64,000 nt of DNA from Epiperipatus broadwayi (lineage: Eukaryota > Onychophora > Udeonychophora > Euonychophora > Peripatidae), in NCBI GenBank assembly GCA_028023455.1, contig JAQFVV010012497.1:3036001-3100000 (forward strand). The letters are read 5' to 3'. This document shows, piece by piece, positions 51,125-61,450 of this stretch (position 1 is its first letter; the number at the start of each line of letters is the position of its first letter). The translations under genes and the position numbers were made by a program. Below the pieces are notes generated by a model that was not told the origin of the DNA, did no database searches, and was given only the letters and a program-made list of their open reading frames with translations.

Positions 51125-51420
51125 AAATGAGTTAACACAAGTTGAATTTATCCATTATTGGCATTAAAAATTTCCCCTTAATTTCTTTTGTAACTAATTT
51201 CCAAATTAACACAGATTTCCAGGGTAGTTTGACACAAGTGAAATTTATCTTAAATTTGCAAGTCAGGTTAATACAAGCTGAGTTTATCCATTTTCCAATA
51301 TAATTTGCAGTCAAGTTAACATAGGCTGAGACTATCATGCTTTTGGATGGATGAGATTTGTTGCAGATTTCTCCCAGGGACATGCTCCTTCTTTGCATTT
51401 TTTTAGTTAACAGGCTGCAT
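51125..51420 (-). repeat. degenerate minisatellite (39-48 bp period) with periodic peptide
   Basis: Related units start near 51131 (agttaacacaagttgaattt), 51226 (agtttgacacaagtgaaatt), 51265 (aggttaatacaagctgagtt) and 51313 (aagttaacataggctgagac). The minus strand is open from 51398 to 51132 and gives a peptide with recurring blocks such as SAYVNLTANYIGKWIN, SACINLTCKFKINF and DKFNLC. The frame is kept across units whose spacing is divisible by three in most cases. I do not recognise the protein, and no splice sites or other evidence support a gene. Confidence 0.45.
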
Positions 51421-53394
51421 GTTAGTTAGGTGATGCTCAGCTTCTAGCTAAAGCTTAACATAGTTTTCTCTAACTCCATTTCACACAAAAAAAATTAATG
51501 GTGAAGTTAGTTTTACTTCAGACTATAAGTTCAATTTTCACTATTCTTTTCACAATTGAACTACTACTATTGTTTTTCTTTCAATAGTTGGATCAATACT
51601 AACTGTTACTAAATACTAAAATCTACTTTTGCCCATTTTATTTTTTGGAACAATCTTATTATCTATTCAATCATACAATATCTCAGAAATGACATTAAAC
51701 CCTGACCAATAGATCCTATTTTTACAAAAAGATTATTCTCCCCCCCCCAAACAATTAAAAATTCCAATCATTGAAAAACTCCTCTGTAGTTTTGTCTCCT
51801 CCATAACCACTCAAAACATCATAATCCTTTAATTATACTTTCACTTGAACACTGCATTTTGTTTTAGAGATAAAGAAAAAAAAATCAACTTTAAAAACAG
51901 CAGTCTCTAACAAAAATGTTAAACCTTTTTTTTCTTTTCTTTTAAAATCTGATCAACATTATTTATAATCTTACTTACTTCTCTCTTATTAATATAAATA
52001 AAATTACTAAAAAAAAAAAATTATTAATAGTTATTTTACTCTTTATTTTTTATATTAACAAACTATAAATATTCATATTATTATTTCAAATGTTTGAAAT
52101 CTGTCATATTATTATTTAATGACTGTAACTCTTGAATAAATTTAATAACTGATATTCTGGAAAAAAACAAGAAAAAATAATTCTTCTCAATATATATAAA
52201 GTATAATGAGTAATTCTTCTGTGTATTAATCTAAATAAGACATTCAGCTATGATATTCCTAGCTGCTACTAATTAAACATGTAGTCAAATGAACTAACAA
52301 TTAATAACAGCATTTGTCTGACTTATGTTAAAAGATGAACTGCTTCCAACTCATGACTTAAGCTGACATGTAAATAACTCAGCCCAAATATTTCTGAGTG
52401 AAAATTTGAAGTATAATAAACTTCTTTGACTCTTTTGCAGTAACCAAGCATTCCCCTATGAGATATGTATCTGGTCTTAGTTAGGATGTAAACATTGAAA
52501 TTAAGAGAACTTTTCTATGTATTAATTAGATAAAAACCTCAGCTATATTGTGATTAAGAAACCACCACTTAAGATAGATGACCTTAGTTTAATATAAATC
52601 AGACAAAGTCTATTGTTAATTACTAGATCACATCATTCAGTTTAACCATTTGTTTTAATTGTCAGTTGCCTACTTACTTATATGAGAACTGAAGATTTTA
52701 TCTAAATTAATATATGAAAAAATTCTTATATTTTCAATATTTATATCTTAAGTTCATGAAATCTTTAACATATATAAAATTTGAAAAAGAAATATCAACA
52801 ATACATGTTTTGTGATTGTGTTTATTTGACAAACTCTCTGCTGTGAAAGGTTTTATTTTTAAATTTCATTTATGGATTTGCATTTCTAATTATATTTTAT
52901 TTCTTAACAATAGATTTTATTACTTAATAAATTATTCTCATTGCTAAATATATATATTTTTTCATATTGTTTAATACACATTAAAAGCCATAAATTCAAA
53001 AACAAATATTGATATTTTACTTTTATTGGCTAGTTACTAGAGGGTAGATCATACATTATACTAATACCAGATTTTGACATATAGACATATTTTTAACAGA
53101 GATGATGTGAAATTTTGAAACTGAAAAACATTGAAGTTTTTGAACAATGGTCCTATAAAAAATTTTGATGAATACAATGCAATGGACAACAAAAAAAATT
53201 GAGATTCTTGATTAGATTCATCAAAGAACAAGTGATCAGGTTGAAATTGCCTTACTTTGATTATATTATGAAATAGTCTTATTCATTAGACAAATATATA
53301 ATTTTGGAAAAAGTTGGAAATGAAAGAAATATATATATATAATAAAGCTGCCACTTGTAAACTAATATGCCATTCTAACACCAAGAGGGCAGGG

Positions 53395-53470
53395 GATTGC
53401 TCCAGAAATATTTCACAATGATTATACAAATCGATTGCTCCAGAAATGTTCTACAATGATTATACATATC
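53395..53470. repeat. tandem duplication of a 38-bp unit
   Basis: Units 53395-53432 and 53433-53470 both start gattgctccagaaat and end acaatgattataca(a/t)atc, differing at few positions. They lie at the 3' edge of an antisense LINE copy; the single-copy neighbour at 57690-57900 has no such duplication. Confidence 0.8.
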
Positions 53471-53479
53471 AATCTGTGA

Positions 53480-54331
53480 ACCAAAAATACATTGGTCTAT
53501 TTTTCTGTTAATTTGATATTTTGCTATCCTTTAATTTCTTTAGCAGAAAACTTTCTGAAATACTTTGACACCATGTTCAATTGTAGTTTTCCAATTTATT
53601 CTATTACCTGCAAAATCTTAACAATGGAATCAGTCAATATCACACTTCTCCCACGAAAACCATGCTCAAGTTCACCATAATCCATCCTTTTAGGAAGTTT
53701 TGCATCATTCATTCATTTTATATATCCAATGCAACAAAGGTATGATTTTACAATAATGGCTCTATAATATCACAATCAGAAAGTTGCAAAACATTGTTTG
53801 GTTTCATGATTTTGATATTATATTTTTAAAATTTTAAGGAACATTCTTGTGAAACATTTCTAATTTTTTCTATTGCATCAATAGTTTGTCCAAGGCTCAC
53901 TTCCATACAATAAATTTGGTAAAATAGCAGTTATATATAACAATTTAGCTGCAGTAATTATTTCCTTATGATATAATAATTCTATCTTTTAACATGTTAA
54001 AAACAATAGCCTTTCCATTCTAAAGATTACAAACAGCTGTTTTGATGTCACTAAGATAGATATCTTCATTCAAATCTAAATGAATATCTAAAATAGACAT
54101 ATTAAAAGTAGTCATTTCAATTTATCATTATACAAAATACTTCATTCTCCTTGTCATCATATGAGTGCCATAGCTGGATTTAACAAGGTTGTTAAATGTT
54201 CTTTTGGTTTATACATTGCTTTCAGCCCTCAAAAAAAAAATCTAGAGTGACCATGATCAGCAAATGATAGTATCATCTTCTGCAGTTTTAAACCATCAAT
54301 TATTTTACATCTCCCCATGAATGCCATTGCT
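53480..54331 (-). mobile_element. antisense LINE (family B) copy 1, 3' part
   Basis: This segment aligns with 57910-58500 block by block: ttgatattttgctatccttta, tttctttagcagaaaact, aaatactttgacaccatg, attctattacctgcaaaat and atgcaacaaaggtatgattt. Read on the minus strand it is the C-terminal RT part of a non-LTR retrotransposon with many stops. The foldback cluster 54332-55165 interrupts it, and the endonuclease part follows at 55190-56160. The plus frame at 53492-53680 is a shadow. Confidence 0.7.
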
Positions 54332-54800
54332 TATGCTTGCTCAAGCTTTTAAAAACAGGCAAAACTCTTCATATAGCAGCGCCACTCAGTGCAAACCAGA
54401 GTAATCCATGGGTGCAAGAAAGTTTGTGCATAAAATCTCTATCTAGTGACTACTCATTTAACATTTCCAGACTAGTCTCTAGCTTGTGGCTTTCATCAGT
54501 GAGGAGCCTTGGATGCACTGCACCTAGATCTTAGGATCTAATGCAACCCCCCAGCAGCCACCTTTTATCTCCTACTTAACTACGAAACTATGAGTCTAAA
54601 ATTGAAAACATATTTTCCAATACAAGCTCATCATTGATGAAAGCCACAAGCTAGAAACTAGTCTGAGGATTTCGGATGAGCAGGCATTAGATAGGGATTT
54701 TATGCACAAACTTTCTCGCATCCATTGATTACTCTGGCTTGCACTGAGTGGTACTACTGTATGGAAAGTTTTGCCTGTTTTTAACAGCATGAGCAAGCAT
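54332..54800. repeat. family K foldback element, both arms
   Basis: The left arm runs from atgcttgctcaagc through aaaaacaggcaaaactct, cactcagtgcaaaccagagt, gtgcataaaatctc and ctctagcttgtggctttcat. The right arm, inverted, runs from atgaaagccacaagctagaa through ggattttatgcacaaac and ctggcttgcactgagtgg to ttgcctgtttttaacagc and gcatgagcaagcat. The loop carries gcactgcacctagatcttag. The two open frames at 54337-54534 (+) and 54596-54796 (-) encode similar peptides because they read the two arms; neither is a gene. Confidence 0.8.
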
Positions 54801-54949
54801 AAAAAAAGGTGATCATATGATGTTTAGTGGTTTAATACCAATCCTGCCTAATAGGGTAGTGATGGCTATGGTGATTAATGAATCAAAGACACCAAAATGT
54901 AGGGGTACTAAATTGAGTTCAGACCTATATGACTATATAAGCTGATGAG

Positions 54950-55185
54950 CTTGGATTGAAAATATTGTTTTCAATTTTAGACTCATAGTTTTGTAGTTAA
55001 GTAAAGATAAAAGCTGGGCTGCTGGGCGGTTGTATTAGATCCTAAGATCTAGGTGCAGTGCTCTCAAATCCAAAGCTCTTCACTGATGAAAGCCACAAGC
55101 TAGAAACTAGTCTGGGTAAATTGGATGAGTAGGCACTAGATAGGGATTTTATATACAAACCTTCTTACCTCTATTACTCAGGTTT
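54950..55185 (-). repeat. family K, further partial inverted copy
   Basis: It contains tcttaggatc-like and cactgcacctagatctt-like words inverted (agatctaggtgcagtgct), then gatgaaagccacaagctaga and agtaggcactagatagggat. The piece gcttggattgaaaatatt and ttttagactcatag at its start is inverted relative to 54586-54625. Together with 54332-54800 it forms a larger inverted cluster. Confidence 0.65.
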
Positions 55186-55189
55186 ATAT

Positions 55190-56160
55190 TTTAATTCTTC
55201 TTAACAGTCAGTGAATTTCTATCTTCAGATCTCTACTATAAAATTCCACATTTAATGTATTATCCTGGCGTAGCTGGTGAAAGTTATTATATAAAATAGA
55301 TAATTTTAAAGAAAGAATATCAATTTTCTTGTGAATATGGTTGGAATAAGAACTACTTTTAATGAATCTATCATTTTAATCTATGATCCATCCATAGCAT
55401 CTGCTTTCGAGTGCTCACTTAACCTATATTCTTATATCCTGATTCTTAACTGTAATGTAATCTAGTAAATACCACTGATTTGAGAGTGGATGCATCCATG
55501 TTCCTTTATAAGGAGTTTTCTGCCTAAACAAAATGTGTGTGATAGTCAATTTAGACTATTTGAATTTACAAAATCAATATCATGATAAAGTCTATTATTA
55601 GTATCAACATGTGCATTATAGTAATACTATCCAGCAAGGAATAAAAGCTTTCTCTGAAATCTTTAAATCTAAAGTTGTAGCATAGGCATAAGTAAAATGA
55701 GCACTAGAACCATTGTGCAAGCCAAATTTCATAGATACAATGATATATTCCAAGAGTAAAAATTACAAAATAAGACTACAGCAAATCCAACACAATACTT
55801 TCTACTCTTCACTGAAAATATTGCTCTCTAATCAAAACTGTAGCCATTCACTTATTCTCTTAAACTTCCTTCCTCTAGAAGATAAGTTTCATTAAGAGCA
55901 GCTGTATCAATATTCAATCTTGACAACTTCTTGGCCACCACTACAGACCTCTGACCTGGTTCTGAAAAGTTTGTCTAAAGTTTGTATATCTCAAGTATCT
56001 AAATTTGAAAAAAATAATTTCCAATAATTATCTTTAATGCTACCATTGCTTCCTGCTTTATCACTACTATTGATATTATTATTTCCAATGGAGTAATGAG
56101 TAATCTGTTAGGTATGCCACAACTTAACCAGATTGTGAGAAAGACCATCTTTTCTAGGTC
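55190..56160 (-). mobile_element. antisense LINE (family B) copy 1, endonuclease part
   Basis: On the minus strand, from high to low coordinates, frames give AVVAKKLSRLNIDTAALNET near 55900, then SAHFTYAYATTLDLK near 55700, then GTWMHPLSNQWYLLDYI near 55450 and MDHRLK near 55390. The order ARxLxxxNIDxAALxET, YAPT, TWxHP...HxLDY and DHR is that of the APE-type endonuclease of a widespread LINE group. Stops and frameshifts mean it is inactive. It is split from its RT part by the family K cluster. Confidence 0.75.
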
Positions 56161-57029
56161 CTAATTCTGTGATAGGAAGGAAAATCCCTAAATAGGACTG
56201 CATAAATATATAATCTTTGCCAATTGGAACTCCTTCTCAAATTCAGTTCCAAATTAAATCATTAATGAGGGTACTGCTTTCGGCAAAGATCATAACTAAG
56301 GATTATCATCCTACTAAACCCTTCCCTATTGTTGCTTTCTTAATTTCTCAAGGGTTTAAACTAAAAAAAAAAATAAAACAGACAATTGAAATTCAGAAAT
56401 TATGTGCATGGTTAAAGGATGAAAATGTCATTGTACAAATAACACAATCCAACTGTCACAGTCACTATAGAGAGAAGACTGATGGCATGAGATCTGATGA
56501 TGACTAGGCCCTACATTAACTTAAATGACTGAAGAAGGAAAAGAGAGGACTACAAAAGACACAGTACTTAGCCTTTAATGAACCAACATCATATTCTATG
56601 ATGCAGTAGAAGCTCTTGATTGGGTACTGTTTATTTATTACTTCTAGATCTGAAGGTCATTCCCCCTGTTTGCCAACTATGAAGCCCATTAGTAGTGTGA
56701 GCTCAGTGCCTTATCATTACAATAAAGTATCCACCATTCAGAAACCAAAGCAGATGATAATTTATTGTAGACAAATGCTATTAATATCTGGTCAAAAGGA
56801 TATTTTCTTGATGGTGGCAATGGCAGCTATTTCTATTACTATTAATAATAAAACAAGTAAAAAAAAAACAAAGTTAAACAATATTAGAATAAATGATAAA
56901 TCATTTTACAATTAAAGAACCCACCATGATATATATATTTATTTATTTTCAAACGTAATAGTAAAATTAATTATATGACTACAAACTTTTTTTAGAATTA
57001 TATATAGCTTAAAATAAAAAAATTTTAAT

Positions 57030-57145
57030 GATTTATTGCTCCAGAGTTTATAAAAAGTTTGAGCACCAGAATCAATCCTGGAACTTCCCAATTCAAAGAT
57101 GGATGCTATACCAACTATAGCAAAATGCACAGGGCAGTTTCTCAC
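57030..57145 (-). repeat. family D SINE-like repeat
   Basis: On the minus strand it shows the family's block order, ending in gcaataaatcatta (plus: taatgatttattgctcc). The cttcccaattcaaagatgga stretch corresponds to the B-box region of the units at 30755-31013. The minus frame at 56939-57145 overlaps it and is spurious. Confidence 0.5.
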
Positions 57146-57689
57146 TATTCTTACATATGTGTATAAAGAATTCTATATATATGTAATATTAGAAACTTTT
57201 ACAGTATGATATTTTCAGAATGAATTCATCTTGTTGGCATGGCAACTAGATGTTATTGCTGTGAGATTTTGCATGTTATTTAGATAAAGAATTTGGAGAT
57301 ATCTTCACTATGAACATGTTTGCTTATATATATATATATATTGGTTTAATATGTATTGTTGCTAACTCTAGTTTCTACTTTTATCACAACACTCTTCAAA
57401 TACAAAATGAAGATTTTCTAGATTTTCAAAAAAAAAAATTTCCAGAAGATTAGATTTTCTTATAAAAATAACAGCTGGTGTTTTCATTTTTAAATTTTTT
57501 ATTAAATTTATTAAAGAGAGAGGATGAATACAAATAAAATATATTTCATTTTGATTTTCTTTTTTTCTGGTACAAACTTAAACCATTTCAACAAACTCTC
57601 CTCCAGGATGAAAGTTTTTTTTTTTTTTTTAGATAATAACTATTTCATTTTATTCTGAAATATGTACATACTCGTATATTTACTATCTA

Positions 57690-59190
57690 ATTGTAGTATT
57701 TCCTTGATAAGACTGCTGAAATTCTATTTGCTTATTCAAGCATGAGAGTGGTGGGTTATGTGATACACACACATAGCAACCATTTATAAATGAGTCAAGC
57801 CATTCCAACTCCAAGGAAAGAAAAGAAAAAACCTGCTCTAAAAATGAGATGTGCAATGACTCTACAAACCAAAATGCAAAACACAAATATGCCCCCATAT
57901 AAAACATTCTGGTCCATTTTTTCTGTTATTTTGTGATACTATCTTTTAATTTGTTTCGTAGAAAAGTTTATTTTATGAAATACTTCAGCACCATGACTAA
58001 CTGTAGCTCTCCAATGTATTCTCTGATGGGAAAAGATGGGGCAATCATGAAAACTATGCTGAAGTTCACCCAAAATATATTTTTAGGAATTCATGCATTA
58101 TTCATTTGTTTTATATAGCTAAACCCAACAAAGGTATGATTTTTACAATAGAGGACTCTATAGAATCACATCCAGACAGCTGGAGAACATATTGGTTGGT
58201 TTTAACATTGTATTTTTTAAATTTTTATAAAGCATCTTTAAATGAAACTTTCTAATGTCTTTACATTGCTTTGACAGGGTATCCAAGTTAGATTTGCATA
58301 CAATAAATTAAATAAAATAATAGCGCTATATACAGTTAGTTTAGTTGCAGTAGTTATTTCCCTGTGATGAAGTACTCTATTTTTTAACTTCTTAAAAGCA
58401 GTAGCAGAGCACTGGAATCCTAGTTATATCTCAATATCTAAATCACCTTTCTAATAAAACTAGCAAGATATTTAAATAAAGTTTACATTCCCAAGTTGAT
58501 AATCATTTAAACTAAAAGTAGCAGTTTTTTTCCCCATCACTGGCTGATAAAGAATTTGAGTTTTTTAAACATTAATTATTAAACTAAAGTCTTTAAATAT
58601 TGCATTCAAAACATTAGGCACATTCTGTATTTTCTTTTGAACTGGAAAAAAAAAAAATAATAAACATCAGCATACTGTAAGCTAAGAATCCAAGAAGTAG
58701 AGGTTCTTATTTTTGCTTTTAATTAATTTCAAATTAAAAATTCTCCCTCAAACCTCTATAGTACCTTGATCCCTGCTTCATTAATTCATTTATAAACAAT
58801 TCCAAAAAACAACTGTCATAAAAATTGAAAATAATATTGGAGCAGATATACATCCTTGTTTAATGCTAGTTTTCAATTCAAATATCTCAGATTTTAGATG
58901 TATAATATGAATAAATTTTGGTGGGCAAACAGCTCATTTCAAACAATGTCACAAACCTGTTTAATTAATTAAATCAAATGACTTGACCAAATTAATAAAA
59001 GCTTTAGCCTGGCAACACAAGCAATATGTCTATAGTGCTTCTTGATTTTCTAAAAATATATTGAGTCTCTAGCAGCTATTCATTTATGACTGGAAACAAT
59101 CTATTCAACAAAATCCTTGAAAGTATGTTTTGTATAATGGACAATAATGTTATTCCACGATATGCAGCATATAAAAATTAATCTCTTGAC
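57690..59190 (-). mobile_element. antisense LINE (family B) copy 2, reverse transcriptase part
   Basis: On the minus strand frames give AFINLVKSFDLIN near 59000, CPPKFIHII near 58920, SIKQGCISAPILFSIFM near 58860 and a Y(S)ML box near 58670 in place of YADD. These are RT motifs 3 to 5 of a non-LTR retrotransposon of the LTKAFD...GCPPKF...VKQGCVLAPTLFS type. The 3' part (57910-58500) aligns with copy 1 at 53480-54331. A further open stretch at 57907-57683 with FLSLELEWLDSF lies at the 3' edge. The catalytic box is damaged and the frame broken. Confidence 0.75.
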
Positions 59191-61371
59191 TCTATCATCT
59201 CTTCTTCCACAGCAAAAAATAATAAATATTGATATATTCACCCATATATATGTCCTAAACCCACACACATATATATCTTACATAAATTTTCATTAAATAT
59301 GTATATAGAATACATAAAATAGTAATTTTTTTAGATAAAAAGTAGAATGAAACAGGATAAGCCTAGTATTAAAACCTTTCATTTGAGAGCTAAATTCTTC
59401 AGCTGGCAAAGCTTCTCTCACAAATCTGAAAACAGCAAAATCTTATTTGTGCAAAATACATATCAATAATCTTACTTCAAAGCATGAAAAATGTCAGGCA
59501 CACAAAAATAATTCTGTATAAAATTTTTTTTTAATAATTTCCATTTCATATCTTAAAAAAAAAGCTTTAGAGTGTATACTTTAATATTTATATTAATAAC
59601 TTAGTATATTTTCAATGCATTAATGTCACACTTACAATTATCAACATTCTAACAATTCACCAATAAATAACATTAAAAAAAAAAAAAATCCACTGCTTAT
59701 TTATTTGAACGCTATTGGTTCTCTAATTCATCACAAATTAACTTTATGCAATGGCTCAGATTTCCTTTTTCTTTATTATTGCTTTCTTCATAAATTATTT
59801 CAACAATATTAGCAAAGAACCCATATCCATGTTGTTGTCATTGGCACATTTCTAGAATAAGATTTTATTTCCCTATATACAAGCATTTTCTGAGACTGTA
59901 CACAGAAAAGTAATGTTTATGAAGAAAGGATAGAAAAAAAAATCCTGGTTTATTACACAAAATGAGAACACAAGAAATCATAGAGCCAATAGCATTTCAA
60001 TAAATAAGTAATAGGATTTTTTTAGATGCCATTTACAGTAAATTGTTTTAATGCTGATAACTATGAGTATGAAGGTAAGGTTATGAAAGTATACTAATTT
60101 ACTATAATAAATATTAAAGTAGATAGTCTATTACAGTGTCTTTATAATACTAATGAAGATTTAATCTATTACATGTGTTTTATATTTCATGGAGACTTAT
60201 ACAATTACCGATCTTTCGACACTTGCTTTCAAATGGGTAATAGTGTCATTATGTGATCAATACAAAGTTGCAAAAATTTCATTATGACTTGTAAAAAGAA
60301 GTAGAATGTGTGAAATTACAGAACAAAATAGAACAACAGTATATTTTATGTAAAAGAAAAATAATAATTATAATATATATATATTGTGCCCTTTTCTATA
60401 GGTCAGTAATAGTCCATCTCAGTCAATTACTAAAAATTTTAAATTTTAGAATATGTTCTTTTGATCTATTAATTATGGTTTGTCAATTATAATATAAAAG
60501 TACAATTTGAAGCTAAAGAAAATACGTAATATATAAAATTATAACGAATCATTTAAAAATAGTTATGTAAAGCTATAAATATTGTTGCATATGGTTGTAA
60601 AAGCTGGCCATATTAAATAACACAGCTATAATTATTAAAAGTATATTTAAAAAATTCGATTTTAATAGTTTAAAACTTATAGTTAATAAATGCTATGTTT
60701 AAATTTATAATCATATTTAATAGTCAAAATTAATATAGTACATTTTAAATATAAACTTTATGATGGTGAAAATTGTATTTAATTCTATATTTTAAATTAT
60801 TTTTCCAAATTTTTATAATTATATTATTAAATATAATAAGTGTATCAATTTTATAAATCTGGGCAGAGAAATAGATTAAAAATCGTCTGTCAAAGTTATT
60901 GATCATGTGATTTGTATAATGCATACTTTCACATACACTGCTTGTTTAAATTAATAACAAAGTTTAAAATATTTTAAAAGATTGCATTATAGAATTGGAT
61001 GGAATTATTGCCTATCATAAAAGCAAATAACAATAAATATTAAGTTAACTATCGTATAACATGTTTTAAATAATGTAATGAAGACGAATACAGTTAATAA
61101 AAAAATTAAATATTTTGTTAAATAAAAATAGATAAATTGAATATTAAAGATGGAATAGGTTATTAAAATTATTTTAAAAGTTATTTTAAATGTTTAAATA
61201 ATTTTGATAAAGTAATAATTGATTTAAAAGTAGTATTTTAAATAATATTTTTGAGTTATTACATCATAAATTTTTATTTTAAAGATTCAATTCTGTAAAA
61301 AAAACTAAAAATATGTAAATTTGTTCTCAAGCTAAAAGTGAGAATCAATCAATCAAATGAGGTATTCTTAC

Positions 61372-61450
61372 AGACTATAAATACGAATTGCACAGGGGGT
61401 ATCAGGGGAGATTAATAATGTATTAAAACCAGAGAAAGGTATATTAACAG
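61372..61450 (-). CDS. wdr91: candidate upstream WDR91 exon (early WD40 blade)
   Basis: A 79-nt open segment lies between a CTTTGATAG acceptor and a strong GTAAGAAT donor. With two bases of a split codon at each end it reads VNIPFSGFNTLLISPDTPCA, then IRIYS. It matches the general WD40 strand pattern: a hydrophobic strand, SG turn, LLISPD, then I.(I/V)(W/Y)S. It can be laid over the first WD blade of vertebrate WDR91 (CSG..VASLD.DG.IKVWSF) with a two-residue insertion. Its G+C content is well above the surroundings. The exon between this and 38824 is not found, so linkage is inferred. It could be a chance open segment. Confidence 0.4.

Larger units (their letters stand above)
38825..61371 (-). 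other. upstream WDR91 intron region with an unfound exon
   Basis: If the candidate exon at 61372-61450 is real, roughly 27 residues of propeller (in vertebrates the SKSP.LSLEW segment) should be encoded somewhere here by an exon that begins with one base completing CTN and ends in phase 0. I searched both Glu-Trp and Asp-Trp codings on the minus strand and found only repeat-derived matches. The area is dominated by the elements listed. The stretches 38840-40000, 42070-43180, 50570-51120, 51430-53380, 56170-57020 and 59200-61360 show no recognisable features apart from simple A/T-rich sequence. The plus frames at 56217-56507 and 56616-56915 have no domain I recognise. Confidence 0.5.

Noticed and set aside
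53345-53410. Minus-strand peptide SPALLVLEWHIS, superficially like the missing WDR91 segment SP.LSLEW
   Set aside because: A related open stretch (FLSLELEWLDSF) occurs at the same place next to the other antisense LINE copy at 57690-57900, so it belongs to that repeat. It also lacks a good donor.
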